Of a DNA stretch of 64,000 nt, positions 34,805 to 45,581 are shown piece by piece. Origin of the DNA: Stictocephala bisonia. Its lineage: Eukaryota > Arthropoda > Insecta > Hemiptera > Membracidae. The first letter of the stretch is position 1. Each line of letters starts with the position of its first letter. Both the position numbers and the translations under genes were made by a program. The notes under the pieces are model-generated. The model saw only the letters and a list, made by a program, of their open reading frames with translations, searched no databases and was not told the DNA's origin. Where the stretch lies: the NCBI GenBank assembly GCA_035578905.1, contig JAQJVL010000247.1:1193261-1257260 (forward strand), written 5' to 3'.

Positions 34805-37800
34805 CTGTTGGCGCAGGAAGGTGTATCTCAGTTTGAAGGTATCTCTTCAACTATGGTGTCTCCTTGAAGGTGTATCTCAGTTTGAAGGTATCTCTTCAAC
34901 TATGGTGTCTCCTTGAAGGTGTATCTCAGTTTGAAGGTATCTCTTCAACTATGGTGTCTCCTTGAAGGTGTATCTCAGTTTGAAGGTATCTCTTCAACTA
35001 TGGTGTCTCCTTGAAGGTGTATCTCAGTTTGAAGGTATCTCTTCAACTATGGTGTCTCCTTGAAGGTGTATCTCAGTTTGAAGGTATCTCTTCAACTATG
35101 GTGTCTCCTTGAAGGTGTATCTCAGTTTGAAGGTATCTCTTCAACTATGGTGTCTCCTTGAAGGTGTATCTCAGTTTGAAGGTATCTCTTCAACTATGGT
35201 GTCTCCTTGAAGGTGTATCTCAGTTTGAAGGTATCTCTTCAACTATGGTGTCTCCTTGAAGGTGTATCTCAGTTTGAAGGTATCTCTTCAACTATGGTGT
35301 CTCCTTGAAGGTGTATCTCAGTTTGAAGGTATCTCTTCAGCTATGGTGTCTCCTTGAAGGTGTATCTCAGTTTGAAGGTATCTCTTCAACTATGGTGTCT
35401 CCTTGAAGGTGTCTCCTTGAAGGTGTATCTCAGTTTGAAGGTATCTCTTCAACTATGGTGTCTCCTTGAAGGTGTCTCCTTGAAGGTGTATCTCAGTTTG
35501 AAGGTATCTCTTTAACTATGGTGTCTCCTTGAAGGTATCTCTTCAACTATGGTGTCTCCTTGAAGGTATCTCTTCAACTATGGTGTCTCCTTGAAGGTGT
35601 ATCTCAGTTTGAAGGTATCTCTTCAACTATGGTGTCTCCTTGAAGGTGTATCTCAGTTTGAAGGTATCTCTTTAACTATGGTGTCTCCTTGAAGGTATCT
35701 CTTCAACTATGGTGTCTCCTTGAAGGTGTATCTCAGTTTGAAGGTATCTCTTTAACTATGGTGTCTCCTTGAAGGTATCTCTTCAACTATGGTGTCTCCT
35801 TGAAGGTGTATCTCATTTTGAAGGTATCTCTTCAACTATGGTGTCTCCTTGAAGGTATCTCTTCAACTATGGTGTCTCCTTGAAGTTATCTCTTCAACTA
35901 TGGTGTCTCCTTGCAGGTGTATCTCAGTTTGAAGGTATCTCTTCAACTATGGTGTCTCCTTGAAGGTATCTCTTCAACTATGGTGTCTCCTTGAAGGTGT
36001 ATCTCAGTTTGAAGGTATCTCTTCAACTATGGTGTCTCCTTGAAGGTGTCTCCTTGAAGGTGTATCTCAGTTTGAAGGTATCTCTTCAACTATGGTGTCT
36101 CCTTGAAGGTGTATCTCAGTTTGAAGGTATCTCTTCAACTATGGTGTCTCCTTGAAGGTATCTCTTCAACTATGGTGTCTCCTTGAAGGTGTATCTCAGT
36201 TTGAAGGTATCTCTTCAACTATGGTGTCTCCTTGAAGGTGTATCTCAGTTTGAAGGTATCTCTTCAACTATGGTGTCTCCTTGAAGGTGTATCTCAGTTT
36301 GAAGGTATCTCTTCAACTATGGTGTCTCCTTGAAGGTGTATCTCAGTTTGAAGGTATCTCTTCAACTATGGTGTCTCCTTGAAGGTGTATCTCAGTTTGA
36401 AGGTATCTCTTCAACTATGGTGTCTCCTTGAAGGTATCTCTTCAACTATGGTGTCTCCTTGAAGGTGTATCTCAGTTTGAAGGTATCTCTTCAACTATGG
36501 TGTCTCCTTGAAGGTATCTCTTCAACTATGGTGTCTCCTTGAAGGTGTATCTCAGTTTGAAGGTATCTCTTTAACTATGGTGTCTCCTTGAAGGTATCTC
36601 TTCAACTATGGTGTCTCCTTGAAGGTATCTCTTCAACTATGGTGTCTCCTTGAAGGTGTATCTCAGTTTGAAGGTATCTCTTCAACTATGGTGTCTCCTT
36701 GAAGGTGTATCTCAGTTTGAAGGTATCTCTTCAACTATGGTGTCTCCTTGAAGGTGTATCTCAGTTTGAAGGTATCTCTTCAACTATGGTGTCTTCTTGA
36801 AGGTGTATCTCAGTTTGAAGGTATCTCTTCAACTATGGTGTCTTATTGAAGGTGTATCTCAGTTTGAAGGTATCTCTTTAACTATGGTGTCTCCTTGTAG
36901 GTGTATCTCAGTTTGAAGGTATCTCTTCAACTATGGTGTCTCCTTGAAGGTATCTCTTCAACTATGGTGTCTCCTTGAAGGTGTATCTCAGTTTGAAGGT
37001 ATCTCTTCAACTATGGTGTCTCCTTGAAGGTATCTCTTCAACTATGGTGTCTCCTTGAAGGTGTATCTCATTTTGAAGGTATCTCTTCAACTATGGTGTC
37101 TCCTTGAAGGTATCTCTTCAACTATGGTGTCTCCTTGAAGGTATCTCTTCAACTATGGTGTCTCCTTGCAGGTGTATCTCAGTTTGAAGGTATCTCTTCA
37201 ACTATGGTGTCTCCTTGAAGGTATCTCTTCAACTATGGTGTCTCCTTGAAGGTATCTCTTCAACTATGGTGTCTCCTTGAAGGTGTATCTCAGTTTGAAG
37301 GTATCTCTTCAACTATGGTGTCTCCTTGAAGGTATCTCTTCAACTATGGTGTCTCCTTGAAGGTGTATCTCAGTTTGAAGGTATCTCTTCAACTATGGTG
37401 TCTCCTTGAAGGTGTATCTCAGTTTGAAGGTATCTCTTCAACTATGGTGTCTCCTTGAAGGTATATCTTCAACTATGGTGTCTCCTTGAAGGTGTATCTC
37501 AGTTTGAAGGTATCTCTTCAACTATGGTGTCTCCTTGAAGGTGTATCTCAGTTTGAAGGTATCTCTTCAACTATGGTGTCTCCTTGAAGGTGTATCTCAG
37601 TTTGAAGGTATCTCTTCAACTATGGTGTCTCCTTGAAGGTGTATCTCAGTTTGAAGGTATCTCTTCAACTATGGTGTCTCCTTGAAGGTGTATCTCAGTT
37701 TGAAGGTATCTCTTCAACTATGGTGTCTCCTTGAAGGTGTATCTCAGTTTGAAGGTATCTCTTCAACTATGGTGTCTCCTTGAAGGTGTATCTCAGTTTG

Positions 37801-40068
37801 AAGGTATCTCTTCAACTATGGTGTCTCCTTGAAGGTGTATCTCAGTTTGAAGGTATCTCTTCAACTATGGTGTCTCCTTGAAGGTGTATCTCAGTTTGAA
37901 GGTATCTCTTCAACTATGGTGTCTCCTTGAAGGTGTATCTCAGTTTGAAGGTATCTCTTCAACTATGGTGTCTCCTTGAAGGTGTATCTCAGTTTGAAGG
38001 TATCTCTTCAACTATGGTGTCTCCTTGAAGGTATCTCTTCAACTATGGTGTCTCCTTGAAGGTGTATCTCAGTTTGAAGGTATCTCTTCAACTATGGTGT
38101 CTCCTTGAAGGTATCTCTTCAACTATGGTGTCTCCTTGAAGGTGTATCTCAGTTTGAAGGTATCTCTTTAACTATGGTGTCTCCTTGAAGGTATCTCTTC
38201 AACTATGGTGTCTCCTTGAAGGTATCTCTTCAACTATGGTGTCTCCTTGAAGGTGTATCTCAGTTTGAAGGTATCTCTTCAACTATGGTGTCTCCTTGAA
38301 GGTGTATCTCAGTTTGAAGGTATCTCTTCAACTATGGTGTCTCCTTGAAGGTGTATCTCAGTTTGAAGGTATCTCTTCAACTATGGTGTCTTCTTGAAGG
38401 TGTATCTCAGTTTGAATGTATCTCTTCAACTATGGTGTCTTATTGAAGGTGTATCTCAGTTTGAAGGTATCTCTTTAACTATGGTGTCTCCTTGTAGGTG
38501 TATCTCAGTTTGAAGGTATCTCTTCAACTATGGTGTCTCCTTGAAGGTATCTCTTCAACTATGGTGTCTCCTTGAAGGTGTATCTCAGTTTGAAGGTATC
38601 TCTTCAACTATGGTGTCTCCTTGAAGGTATCTCTTCAACTATGGTGTCTCCTTGAAGGTGTATCTCATTTTGAAGGCATCTCTTCAACTATGGTGTCTCC
38701 TTGAAGGTATCTCTTCAACTATGGTGTCTCCTTGAAGGTATCTCTTCAACTATGGTGTCTCCTTGCAGGTGTATCTCAGTTTGAAGGTATCTCTTCAACT
38801 ATGGTGTCTCCTTGAAGGTATCTCTTCAACTATGGTGTCTCCTTGAAGGTATCTCTTCAACTATGGTGTCTCCTTGAAGGTGTATCTCAGTTTGAAGGTA
38901 TCTCTTCAACTATGGTGTCTCCTTGAAGGTGTCTCCTTGAAGGTGTATCTCAGTTTGAAGGTATCTCTTCAACTATGGTGTCTCCTTGAAGGTGTATCTC
39001 AGTTTGAAGGTATCTCTTCAACTATGGTGTCTCCTTGAAGGTATATCTTCAACTATGGTGTCTCCTTGAAGGTGTATCTCAGTTTGAAGGTATCTCTTCA
39101 ACTATGGTGTCTCCTTGAAGGTGTATCTCAGTTTGAAGGTATCTCTTCAACTATGGTGTCTCCTTGAAGGTGTATCTCAGTTTGAAGGTATCTCTTCAAC
39201 TATGGTGTCTCCTTGAAGGTGTATCTCAGTTTGAAGGTATCTCTTCAACTATGGTGTCTCCTTGAAGGTGTATCTCAGTTTGAAGGTATCTCTTCAACTA
39301 TGGTGTCTCCTTGAAGGTATCTCCTTGAAAGTGTATCTCTTACTAAGGAACTAAGAGGACTATGAGTAATCAAATCACACAGTTGTTTTCCTCGTTTGAT
39401 TGTACGTTATTACATATGCACTTATAAATTTTATTATAAGTTTGAATAATTTTTATCCTAGTACAAAAAAGTACCCATATTTTAACTAATTTTTACTGTG
39501 CATCAACTTTACACTTCTATTACTCAAAAATTCGCTAATGTATAGCATTTTTATTTCAATACGTGGTTGACAAGAATGTTTTCTTATAAGAAGTTTTACT
39601 TTTTAAGAAAAAAAGTTCTTATCGATAAACAAGATTTTCATGGCTTCTACCATTTGAAAATTAATCACTTGGTCACGTCGTGGTCCTTATGAAATGTGCG
39701 GTTACGTTACATTACGTTTATATGAGTAAGTAAATGAAGAGAAAAGTTAAAATTCTGAAATTTATAAAACTTAAAGAAAACATTCTTGTTAAATATATGT
39801 TTACATATAAATGCTATATTAACGGGTTTTTGAGTAATATAAGAGTAAAATTGACGCACAGTGAAAACTAGTTGAAATTCTGGTACTTTTTTGCTCTTAC
39901 TAGAATAAAAATTACTAAAACTCATAATAACATTTTAAAATTTATATTTCATAACGTACAATTACACGAGTAAAACAATGGTACGATTGGATTTTTCATA
40001 GGCCTCTTAGTTTCTTAAAAAACAAACTTCAAACTGGAGTACACATAATTTCTGCACAGCGACAGCAG
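34805..40068. mobile_element. Foldback MITE family FB2, copy with a satellite inside its left arm
   Basis: The left tip CTGTTGGCGCAGGAAGG and GTGTATCTCAGTTTGAAGG match the left tip of the 9333 copy. After a 4.5 kb tandem array the arm resumes with TTACTAAGGAACTAAGAGG, followed by TTTTCCTCGTTTGATTG and TTTTTATCCTAGTAC. The right arm ends near 40068 and is the inverted counterpart (CTAAGAGGCC in reverse at about 40003). TA flanks both tips (34803-34804, 40069-40070). Without the array the element would be about 750 bp. Confidence 0.8.
34821..39338 (+). repeat. 49/31-bp satellite array, about 4.5 kb
   Basis: The full unit is 49 bp: an 18-bp part GTGTATCTCAGTTTGAAG plus a 31-bp part beginning GTATCTCTTCAACTATGG and ending TCTCCTTGAAG. 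Units lacking the 18-bp part (31 bp) and short GTGTCTCCTTGAAG duplications are interspersed. Rare variants (GTCTTCTTG at 36791 and 38388; ATCTCATTTTG at about 37065 and 38662) recur about 1597 bp apart, so a 1.6 kb block was duplicated. The 18-bp part equals terminal-repeat sequence of the surrounding MITE. Confidence 0.93.
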
Positions 40069-40345
40069 TAGACTTTTGACACAACGAATTGACTAATATC
40101 ATTTTAAGACTCATTGCACGACTTTAAAAAGTGATTTTTTTTATGTTCATGAAAATTGTATACATTTTGCATGGATAAGCCAACTTTGTATAATGGGAAA
40201 CCCTTATCTAATGACACTTCATTAAATAAAAGTCTGTAACAAGAGGAACAATTTTGCTAGCTAAAGGTCTCTAAATAAGTCCAGTCCAATATGGCTGCTT
40301 CTTAAATTTAAAATAAAACCCCGTTAAAATGCACTTTTACGTTAA

Positions 40346-41451
40346 GGGGAGCCCGAACGCCATTTAAACATAATGTTAACTTTGAGACACATTACTCAAA
40401 GACTAAAAGAGATATCTATATGAAACTTTTACAGTATTTAGAGGACACCTTTTGCTAGGTCGCTGTGAGAGTATTTGTAAATACAACTAATAATAATATT
40501 ATTTTAATTTTTTTTTTTAATATACTTTATTTTTACAAATTTTATTTAATACAAAAATCAATATCTCAAAAGTTAGTTGCTTACATCAAATATCCTCTCA
40601 CAGGGACCTAGCTTTAGCCCATATAAAGATGCTCAGAATGTTTCATTGGTCTACCTTTAATACTTTTTTAGTTATGTGTCCTCAAAGTATTAAAAACACA
40701 ACTTTCGGAAAATCAACAAAAACTAAAATAAAATAATATTTTTGATATTTACTAACATTTAGTGCCCTCCAGCAGCATATGATGGGTTGTCTGGGTCTTC
40801 TGCATCTTGGTACTGGTCCTCAAGTCTTCTTTTAAGCAAGGTCCTGCTCTGCCTGATCTTTTTTTCTAATTCTTCTGCGGCCTTTTCACTTTTATGTATG
40901 CGGTATTTGTCTAGGCGATGCATAGCCTCAATGAAGTGCTTACCTAATTGTAGCCCTAGGTGCTCAACTACTTTACATTTGCTTGAGTAGCCATCATTGA
41001 AGGATAATACTGCATCTTGGGCACCAAATTTTAATGTTGGTAGGCCTACGAAGGTTCTTTTAGGCACACGGGCCCAAATCAGATTATTCAAGGCCTCGTT
41101 TGGGTTTTGTGTTTTACCGGCTAAACCAATCACATAACCAAACACAATAAACAGATGTTGAATACACCTGATGTCAACCTATACTCAATATTGCCAACCT
41201 AACAAAACGTAACAACTGAGAAAAATACCTAGTAGCACTATAAAAAGTAAAATGACACTAAACACAAATGTTGTTGCAAATATCTGCTCAAAATTACGTT
41301 GCAAGCATACATTCAAATAATTTTCTATCTACTTTAGAGCGTTATATATATGAAGTGTTATATATCACTGGAAAGAGAAATTTCTAGAGAATAATAATCA
41401 ATAATAATCTGAAAATGTATAAAAAAAAAATTTTTGGCGTTTGGGGTGCCC
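40346..41451 (-). mobile_element. TTAA-flanked DNA transposon remnant (Kolobok/Mutator-like)
   Basis: The ends are inverted: GGGGAGCCCGAACGCCA at 40346 and, in reverse, GGGCACCCCAAACGCCA at 41451. TTAA lies immediately outside each end (40342-40345 and 41452-41455). Length is 1.1 kb and it contains only the C-terminal part of a transposase. A TTAA target duplication fits Kolobok or piggyBac rather than the 9-bp duplication of classic Mutator. Confidence 0.65.
40759..41145 (-). pseudogene. C-terminal transposase fragment, Mutator-like domain type
   Basis: The frame reads GKTQNPNEALNNLIWARVPK then RTFVGLPTLKFGAQDAVLSF, a signature I recognise from insect and cnidarian proteins assigned to the Mutator-like transposase domain. 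It continues through a Lys/Glu-rich coiled region to the usual EDPDNPSYAAGGH end. The N-terminal DNA-binding and catalytic parts are missing and the upstream sequence is not recognisable, so it is a deletion derivative. Confidence 0.7.
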
Positions 41452-41882
41452 TTAATAACTTGCCTGTAAAACTGGATTATGAATGGTAACTTTCTTAGTT
41501 ATTCAGTTATATTATGAAACAGCCTATTTATTTGTGATCGAACTTTAGAGCTGGGTGTAAAATATTTTATGTCAGAATTGAAAATAAAATACAAAAACGC
41601 TACATTTTCATTGTTGAACCATTCTGAGTTGCAATAAAATCTCTAAGTCGTTATAAAGCGATTGTTTGCATGTTCTTAAACGTGTAACATAAAAATGAGA
41701 AAAAGGTTATAAATATTAGCATTTTAAAATGTCCTAACAACTGAACGGCTGTAATTATGTTCAATGCGTGTGGAATTCTTGGAACTAACTTAATTATTGA
41801 TGGTAGTTTAACCGTGACTTCTACAAGTAAACTGCAGTAAACCTAAACAAGCTAGTATTTAGGTTTACTTGTAACATTTTGC

Positions 41883-42484
41883 GGGTGGGTGGGTCAGTAC
41901 CACTGTATGTGTATCAGTGGGCGGGTGGGTCAATACCACTGTACGTGTATGGGTGGGCGGGTGGGTCACTATCACTGTACGTGTATGGGTGGGCGGGTGG
42001 GTAACTATCACTGTACGTGTATGGGTGGACGGGTGGGTCACTATCACTGTACGTGTATGGGTGGGCGGGTGGGTAACTATCACTGTACATGTATGGGTGG
42101 GCGGGTGGGTCAATACCACTGTACGTGTATGGGTGGGTGGGTGGGTCAATACCACTGTACGTGTATGGGTGGGTGGGTGGGTCAGTACCACTGTATGTGT
42201 AACAGTGGGTGGGTGGGTCAATACCACTGTACGTGTATGGGTGGGCGGGTGGGTCACTATCACTGTACGTGTATGGGTGGGCGGGTGGGTAACTATCACT
42301 GTACGTGTATGGGTGGACGGGTGGGTCACTATCACTGTACGTGTATGGGTGGGCGGGTGGGTAACTATCACTGTACATGTATGGGTGGGCGGGTGGGTCA
42401 CTATCACTGTACGTGTATGGGTGGGCGGGTGGGTAACTATCACTGTACATGTATGGGTGGACGGGTGGGTCACTATCACTGTGT
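41883..42484 (+). repeat. 36-bp minisatellite of G-quadruplex motifs, about 16-17 units
   Basis: The unit is GGGTGGGCGGGTGGGT plus a linker such as CAATACCACTGTACGTGTAT. Every unit on the plus strand is four G3 tracts separated by single bases. An 8-unit block (288 bp) is repeated, e.g. the CACTATCAC variant at 41967 and 42255. Because 36 is a multiple of three, several frames on both strands stay open; these are not genes. Confidence 0.95.
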
Positions 42485-42765
42485 AACATATTGTATCTTG
42501 TAACATTTTGCTGTTCTGAAAAATAATAAAACGTTCCAAGATATTTATGTTTAATTGTAGTTTATGATACCTGAACAAATGCCAGTAGAGCAACTAACCT
42601 CTCTGTTAAACTTGGTTCTTGTTAGCCATTTTTGCTACACTTCATATTTTATTTATTTTTTGAGAAACTGAAAAGCTACGTTATTATGAAATCTAAAGGT
42701 TTTTTGCTAAACGTTTATCATCCTCTTCCACTATAGAGTATTTTTTCAAGTAAAGCCTGATACAA

Positions 42766-43214
42766 ATGTTACTCGAAGATCCAACCCCTCCTACCAAATG
42801 TTACTCGAAGATCCAACCCCTCCTACCAAATGTTACTCGAAGATCCAACCCCTCCTACCAAATGTTACTCGACGATCCAACCCCTCCTACCAAATGTTAC
42901 TCGAAGATCTAACCCCTCCTACCAAATGTTACTTAAGATCCAACCCCTCCTACCAAATGTTACTCGAAGATCCAACCCCTCCTACCAAATGTTACTAGAA
43001 GATCCAACCCCTCCTACCAAATGTTACTCGAAGATCCAACCCCTCCTACCAAATGTTACTAGAAGATCCAACCACTCCTACCAAATGTTACTAGAAGATC
43101 CAACCCCTCCTACCAAATGTTACTCGAAGATCCAACCCCTCCTACCAAATGTTACTAGAAGATCCAACCCCTCCTACCAAATGTTACTTGAAGATCCAAA
43201 CCCTCCTACCAAAT
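42766..43214 (+). repeat. 32-bp minisatellite, about 14 units
   Basis: The unit contains CCAAATGTTACTCGAAGATC and CAACCCCTCCTA. One unit is shortened (ACTTAAGATC). The frame rotates between copies, which makes a spurious long open frame. Confidence 0.93.
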
Positions 43215-43587
43215 CAGCTAATTACTCTCATTATACGTCTGTAAAAAATTGTCTCACTAATCAACAAGACAGCAATATAGTTTTTCTTGAAAGTAATGAA
43301 TATATGTATTTTATATATATATGTACGGTATGTATGTGTAAACGTATACAATATGCATTTACTTTATTTATTTTGTTTGTGTGTATATTAATTTATTTAT
43401 TAATTCTTAAGACATATCAAGATACAGGTGAATATGGATTACGAATGAGTATTATGAGTGTAGATGAGCAAATGTAGTCATTGTTACAAACTAAGGCCGA
43501 CTATTCCTTAGTAAGTGTCACTAACTAATAACCCAATGACAAATGAACAGCCGGTGGCTATCGCTTATCCGTTTCAAAATGTGTTAT

Positions 43588-43662
43588 GACTCTGATTGGG
43601 ATCGAACTGGGAAACTTTAGCTTATGAAGCTGGGCTTTAACTGACTTCGCTACCTAACAATT
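43588..43662 (-). repeat. tRNA-derived sequence, Met-like anticodon CAT, probably a SINE head or tRNA relic
   Basis: On the minus strand, TAGCGAAGTCAGTTAAAGC resembles a D-arm/A box, CAGCTTCATAAGCT an anticodon arm with loop centre CAT, and CCAGTTCGATCCC a T-arm/B box. The acceptor and T stems do not pair well, so it is not a functional tRNA by eye. Copies of repeat family R sequence lie on both sides. Confidence 0.45.
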
Positions 43663-43799
43663 ATTGTATATGCCTATAGTCCTAAGTTGGTAAATAAATG
43701 CTATTGTGGAAGGTTTATATGTATTTGTACATGCTAATTTGTATGTATATATATGTATTTGTGTATGTTATTTATGTACGTATGTATGTATTATTCATT

Positions 43800-44130
43800 A
43801 AGCATTAGTAAGACGCCGATCGTCAAGATATGGGCAAATATGAGAGGCGAATGAGTGTGATGAGTGTATATGAAAGGTGTAGTCATTATTACTAACTAAG
43901 GTCGACTGTTCCTCAGAAAGAGTAATTAAGCCGGAGCAACCAAGGGAATTACAGCTTCGGATTCCGCGTAGTATTGACCTGATTTTCATGAAAACTGTTA
44001 AGCCTGATAATGTTTTTTTTTTCTTACTCAACATTCGGTCACTGACTATCACCCAACACGGACACCCCAGACTTCTATATCCAGGTAGATAGCAACCATT
44101 GAGCGGACGCCGTGTTGGTACTAAGAGGAC
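43800..44130 (+). repeat. Dispersed repeat family R, copy 2
   Basis: It shares GTAGTCATTATTACTAACTA, GGTCGACTGTTCCTCAG, TGACCTGATTTTCATGAAAA, AAGCCTGATAATG, GGACACCCCAGA and GAGCGGACGCCG with the copies at 8.3 and 63 kb. The starting block (GAATGAGT..ATGAGTGTA..TGTAGTCATT) also occurs at 43440-43500, so a partial second copy sits 400 bp to the left. Confidence 0.6.
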
Positions 44131-45304
44131 CGAGCGTTAAACCTATAGTATGTATGTGGTAATATAAATTACAGTAATATTATAAAACATTACTATATAA
44201 CATAATATGTATATATGTTAGTATGTATGTATGCATGTGTTTACACAGTGATTTTGGCTTCAAGGCAGGTAGATTGAATAGATAGATTGAATATACAGAT
44301 AAATAGATAGATTGATAGGTTTTTTTGTAAAGGTTTTTGGATTTTCCTAAAATTAACTTGTTATGATAACATTTGAGAGGGGGGGGGTAATCTCACAATG
44401 GGAATTTTTATTATTACTCCGATGGGTGGATAATTTGTTATCTTATCTAAATAGGTGTAATTCATTACGCTGGCATTAACCAATTGTAGAAATAAAAAAA
44501 ACCAAATATATTATTAATGAGAGTTACCTAAATATATTTTTGACGACGGTTACCTGTTTGATTAATTCATTAAAAATATTGATTCATTATTTATTATTTT
44601 ATGTCTAAATTAAGGCAATTTCACTGTACACTGAAGTATTGGAGGCCTTCTACCCACCCTACAACTCGTTGAGTAAATCTCGAGAGACATAATGTGACAC
44701 CGTTATCGGTGTTTGTCAATCGAGTGTTGATTCAGTTGTGGCTGTCTTCACTTGAACATTCCTTTCATGAACATATGTTATACATGATACTTGGTATATA
44801 CGACTGTAGTTGAATAGAACTTTCTTGCCCTTACAATGTGATATATCCACCTCGTATTAAGTATAAGATATTATACTGCATTAGAAGGACGTCCTAAGGC
44901 AGGCACAGAGCACTGAACAATTTACAATATCTATGTGCAAACAGAAAGGTATTTTTCTATGGGAGAGGAGACATTTAAAATTGTATTGCAGTACATTAGG
45001 AAATGATTAAACTATTTTGTTCCTTGATTAGTAGAATGTTCATATTTGGCATTCAAAATGTTAAGGTAGCAGGCCTTTATATAAGTTAAAGACATGTTTC
45101 ATCTGGCCATTTATGTCACATGGAGTCCTATGGCCAGGGGCGGACTGGGGAGAAAATTCGGAGGGTCTGGAGGTATGGAATTGTGATAACTATCAATCCA
45201 ATATTACACTATTTATAACAAGTATCTAATTATATTTAACAGTATTTGAAAATTAATTAAAATTATTAGTATCAATTCATTTTTCGTAGGAATTTTTAAA
45301 CTTT
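44131..45304. other. AT-rich spacer; one orphan hAT-like end
   Basis: At 45135 CAGGGGCGGACTGGGGAG resembles a transposon terminus of the hAT type, with no partner end seen. The rest shows nothing. Confidence 0.3.
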
Positions 45305-45581
45305 AGAAGTGGGGTAGTACGTTTATGGGTGGACGGGTGGGTCAGTACCACAGTACATGTATGGATGGGCGGGTGGGTCAGTACCTCAGTACGTGTATGG
45401 GTGGGTGGGTGGATCAGTACCACAGTACATGTATGGTTGGGCGGGTGGGTCAGTACCACAGTACGTGTATGTGTGGGTGGGTGGGTCAGTACCACAGTAC
45501 ATGTATGGGTGGATGGGTGGGTCAGTACCACAGTACATGTATGGGTGGGTGGGTGAGTCAGTACCTCAGTACGTGTAATTA
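45305..45581 (+). repeat. Second 36-bp G-quadruplex minisatellite, about 7-8 units
   Basis: The unit is GGGTGGGCGGGTGGGTCAGT plus ACCACAGTACATGTAT. Same family and orientation as 41883-42484 but with ACCACAG instead of ACCACTG. Some units have GGATGGG or GGTTGGG interruptions, so fewer are perfect quadruplex motifs. Confidence 0.9.

Noticed and set aside
40759..41145. Host gene with a coiled-coil C-terminus
   Set aside because: The motif, the inverted ends and the TTAA flanks identify it as a truncated transposase.
41865..42593. 242-codon Thr/Pro/His-rich open frame, plus overlapping frames of 189-204 codons on both strands
   Set aside because: All are by-products of a 36-bp repeat whose length is a multiple of three and whose unit lacks stops in several frames.
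42830..43477. 215-codon open frame
   Set aside because: It is a 32-bp tandem repeat read through three rotating frames, then unrelated AT-rich sequence.
43588..43662. Functional tRNA-Met gene
   Set aside because: A- and B-box-like parts and a CAT loop exist, but the acceptor and T stems do not pair.
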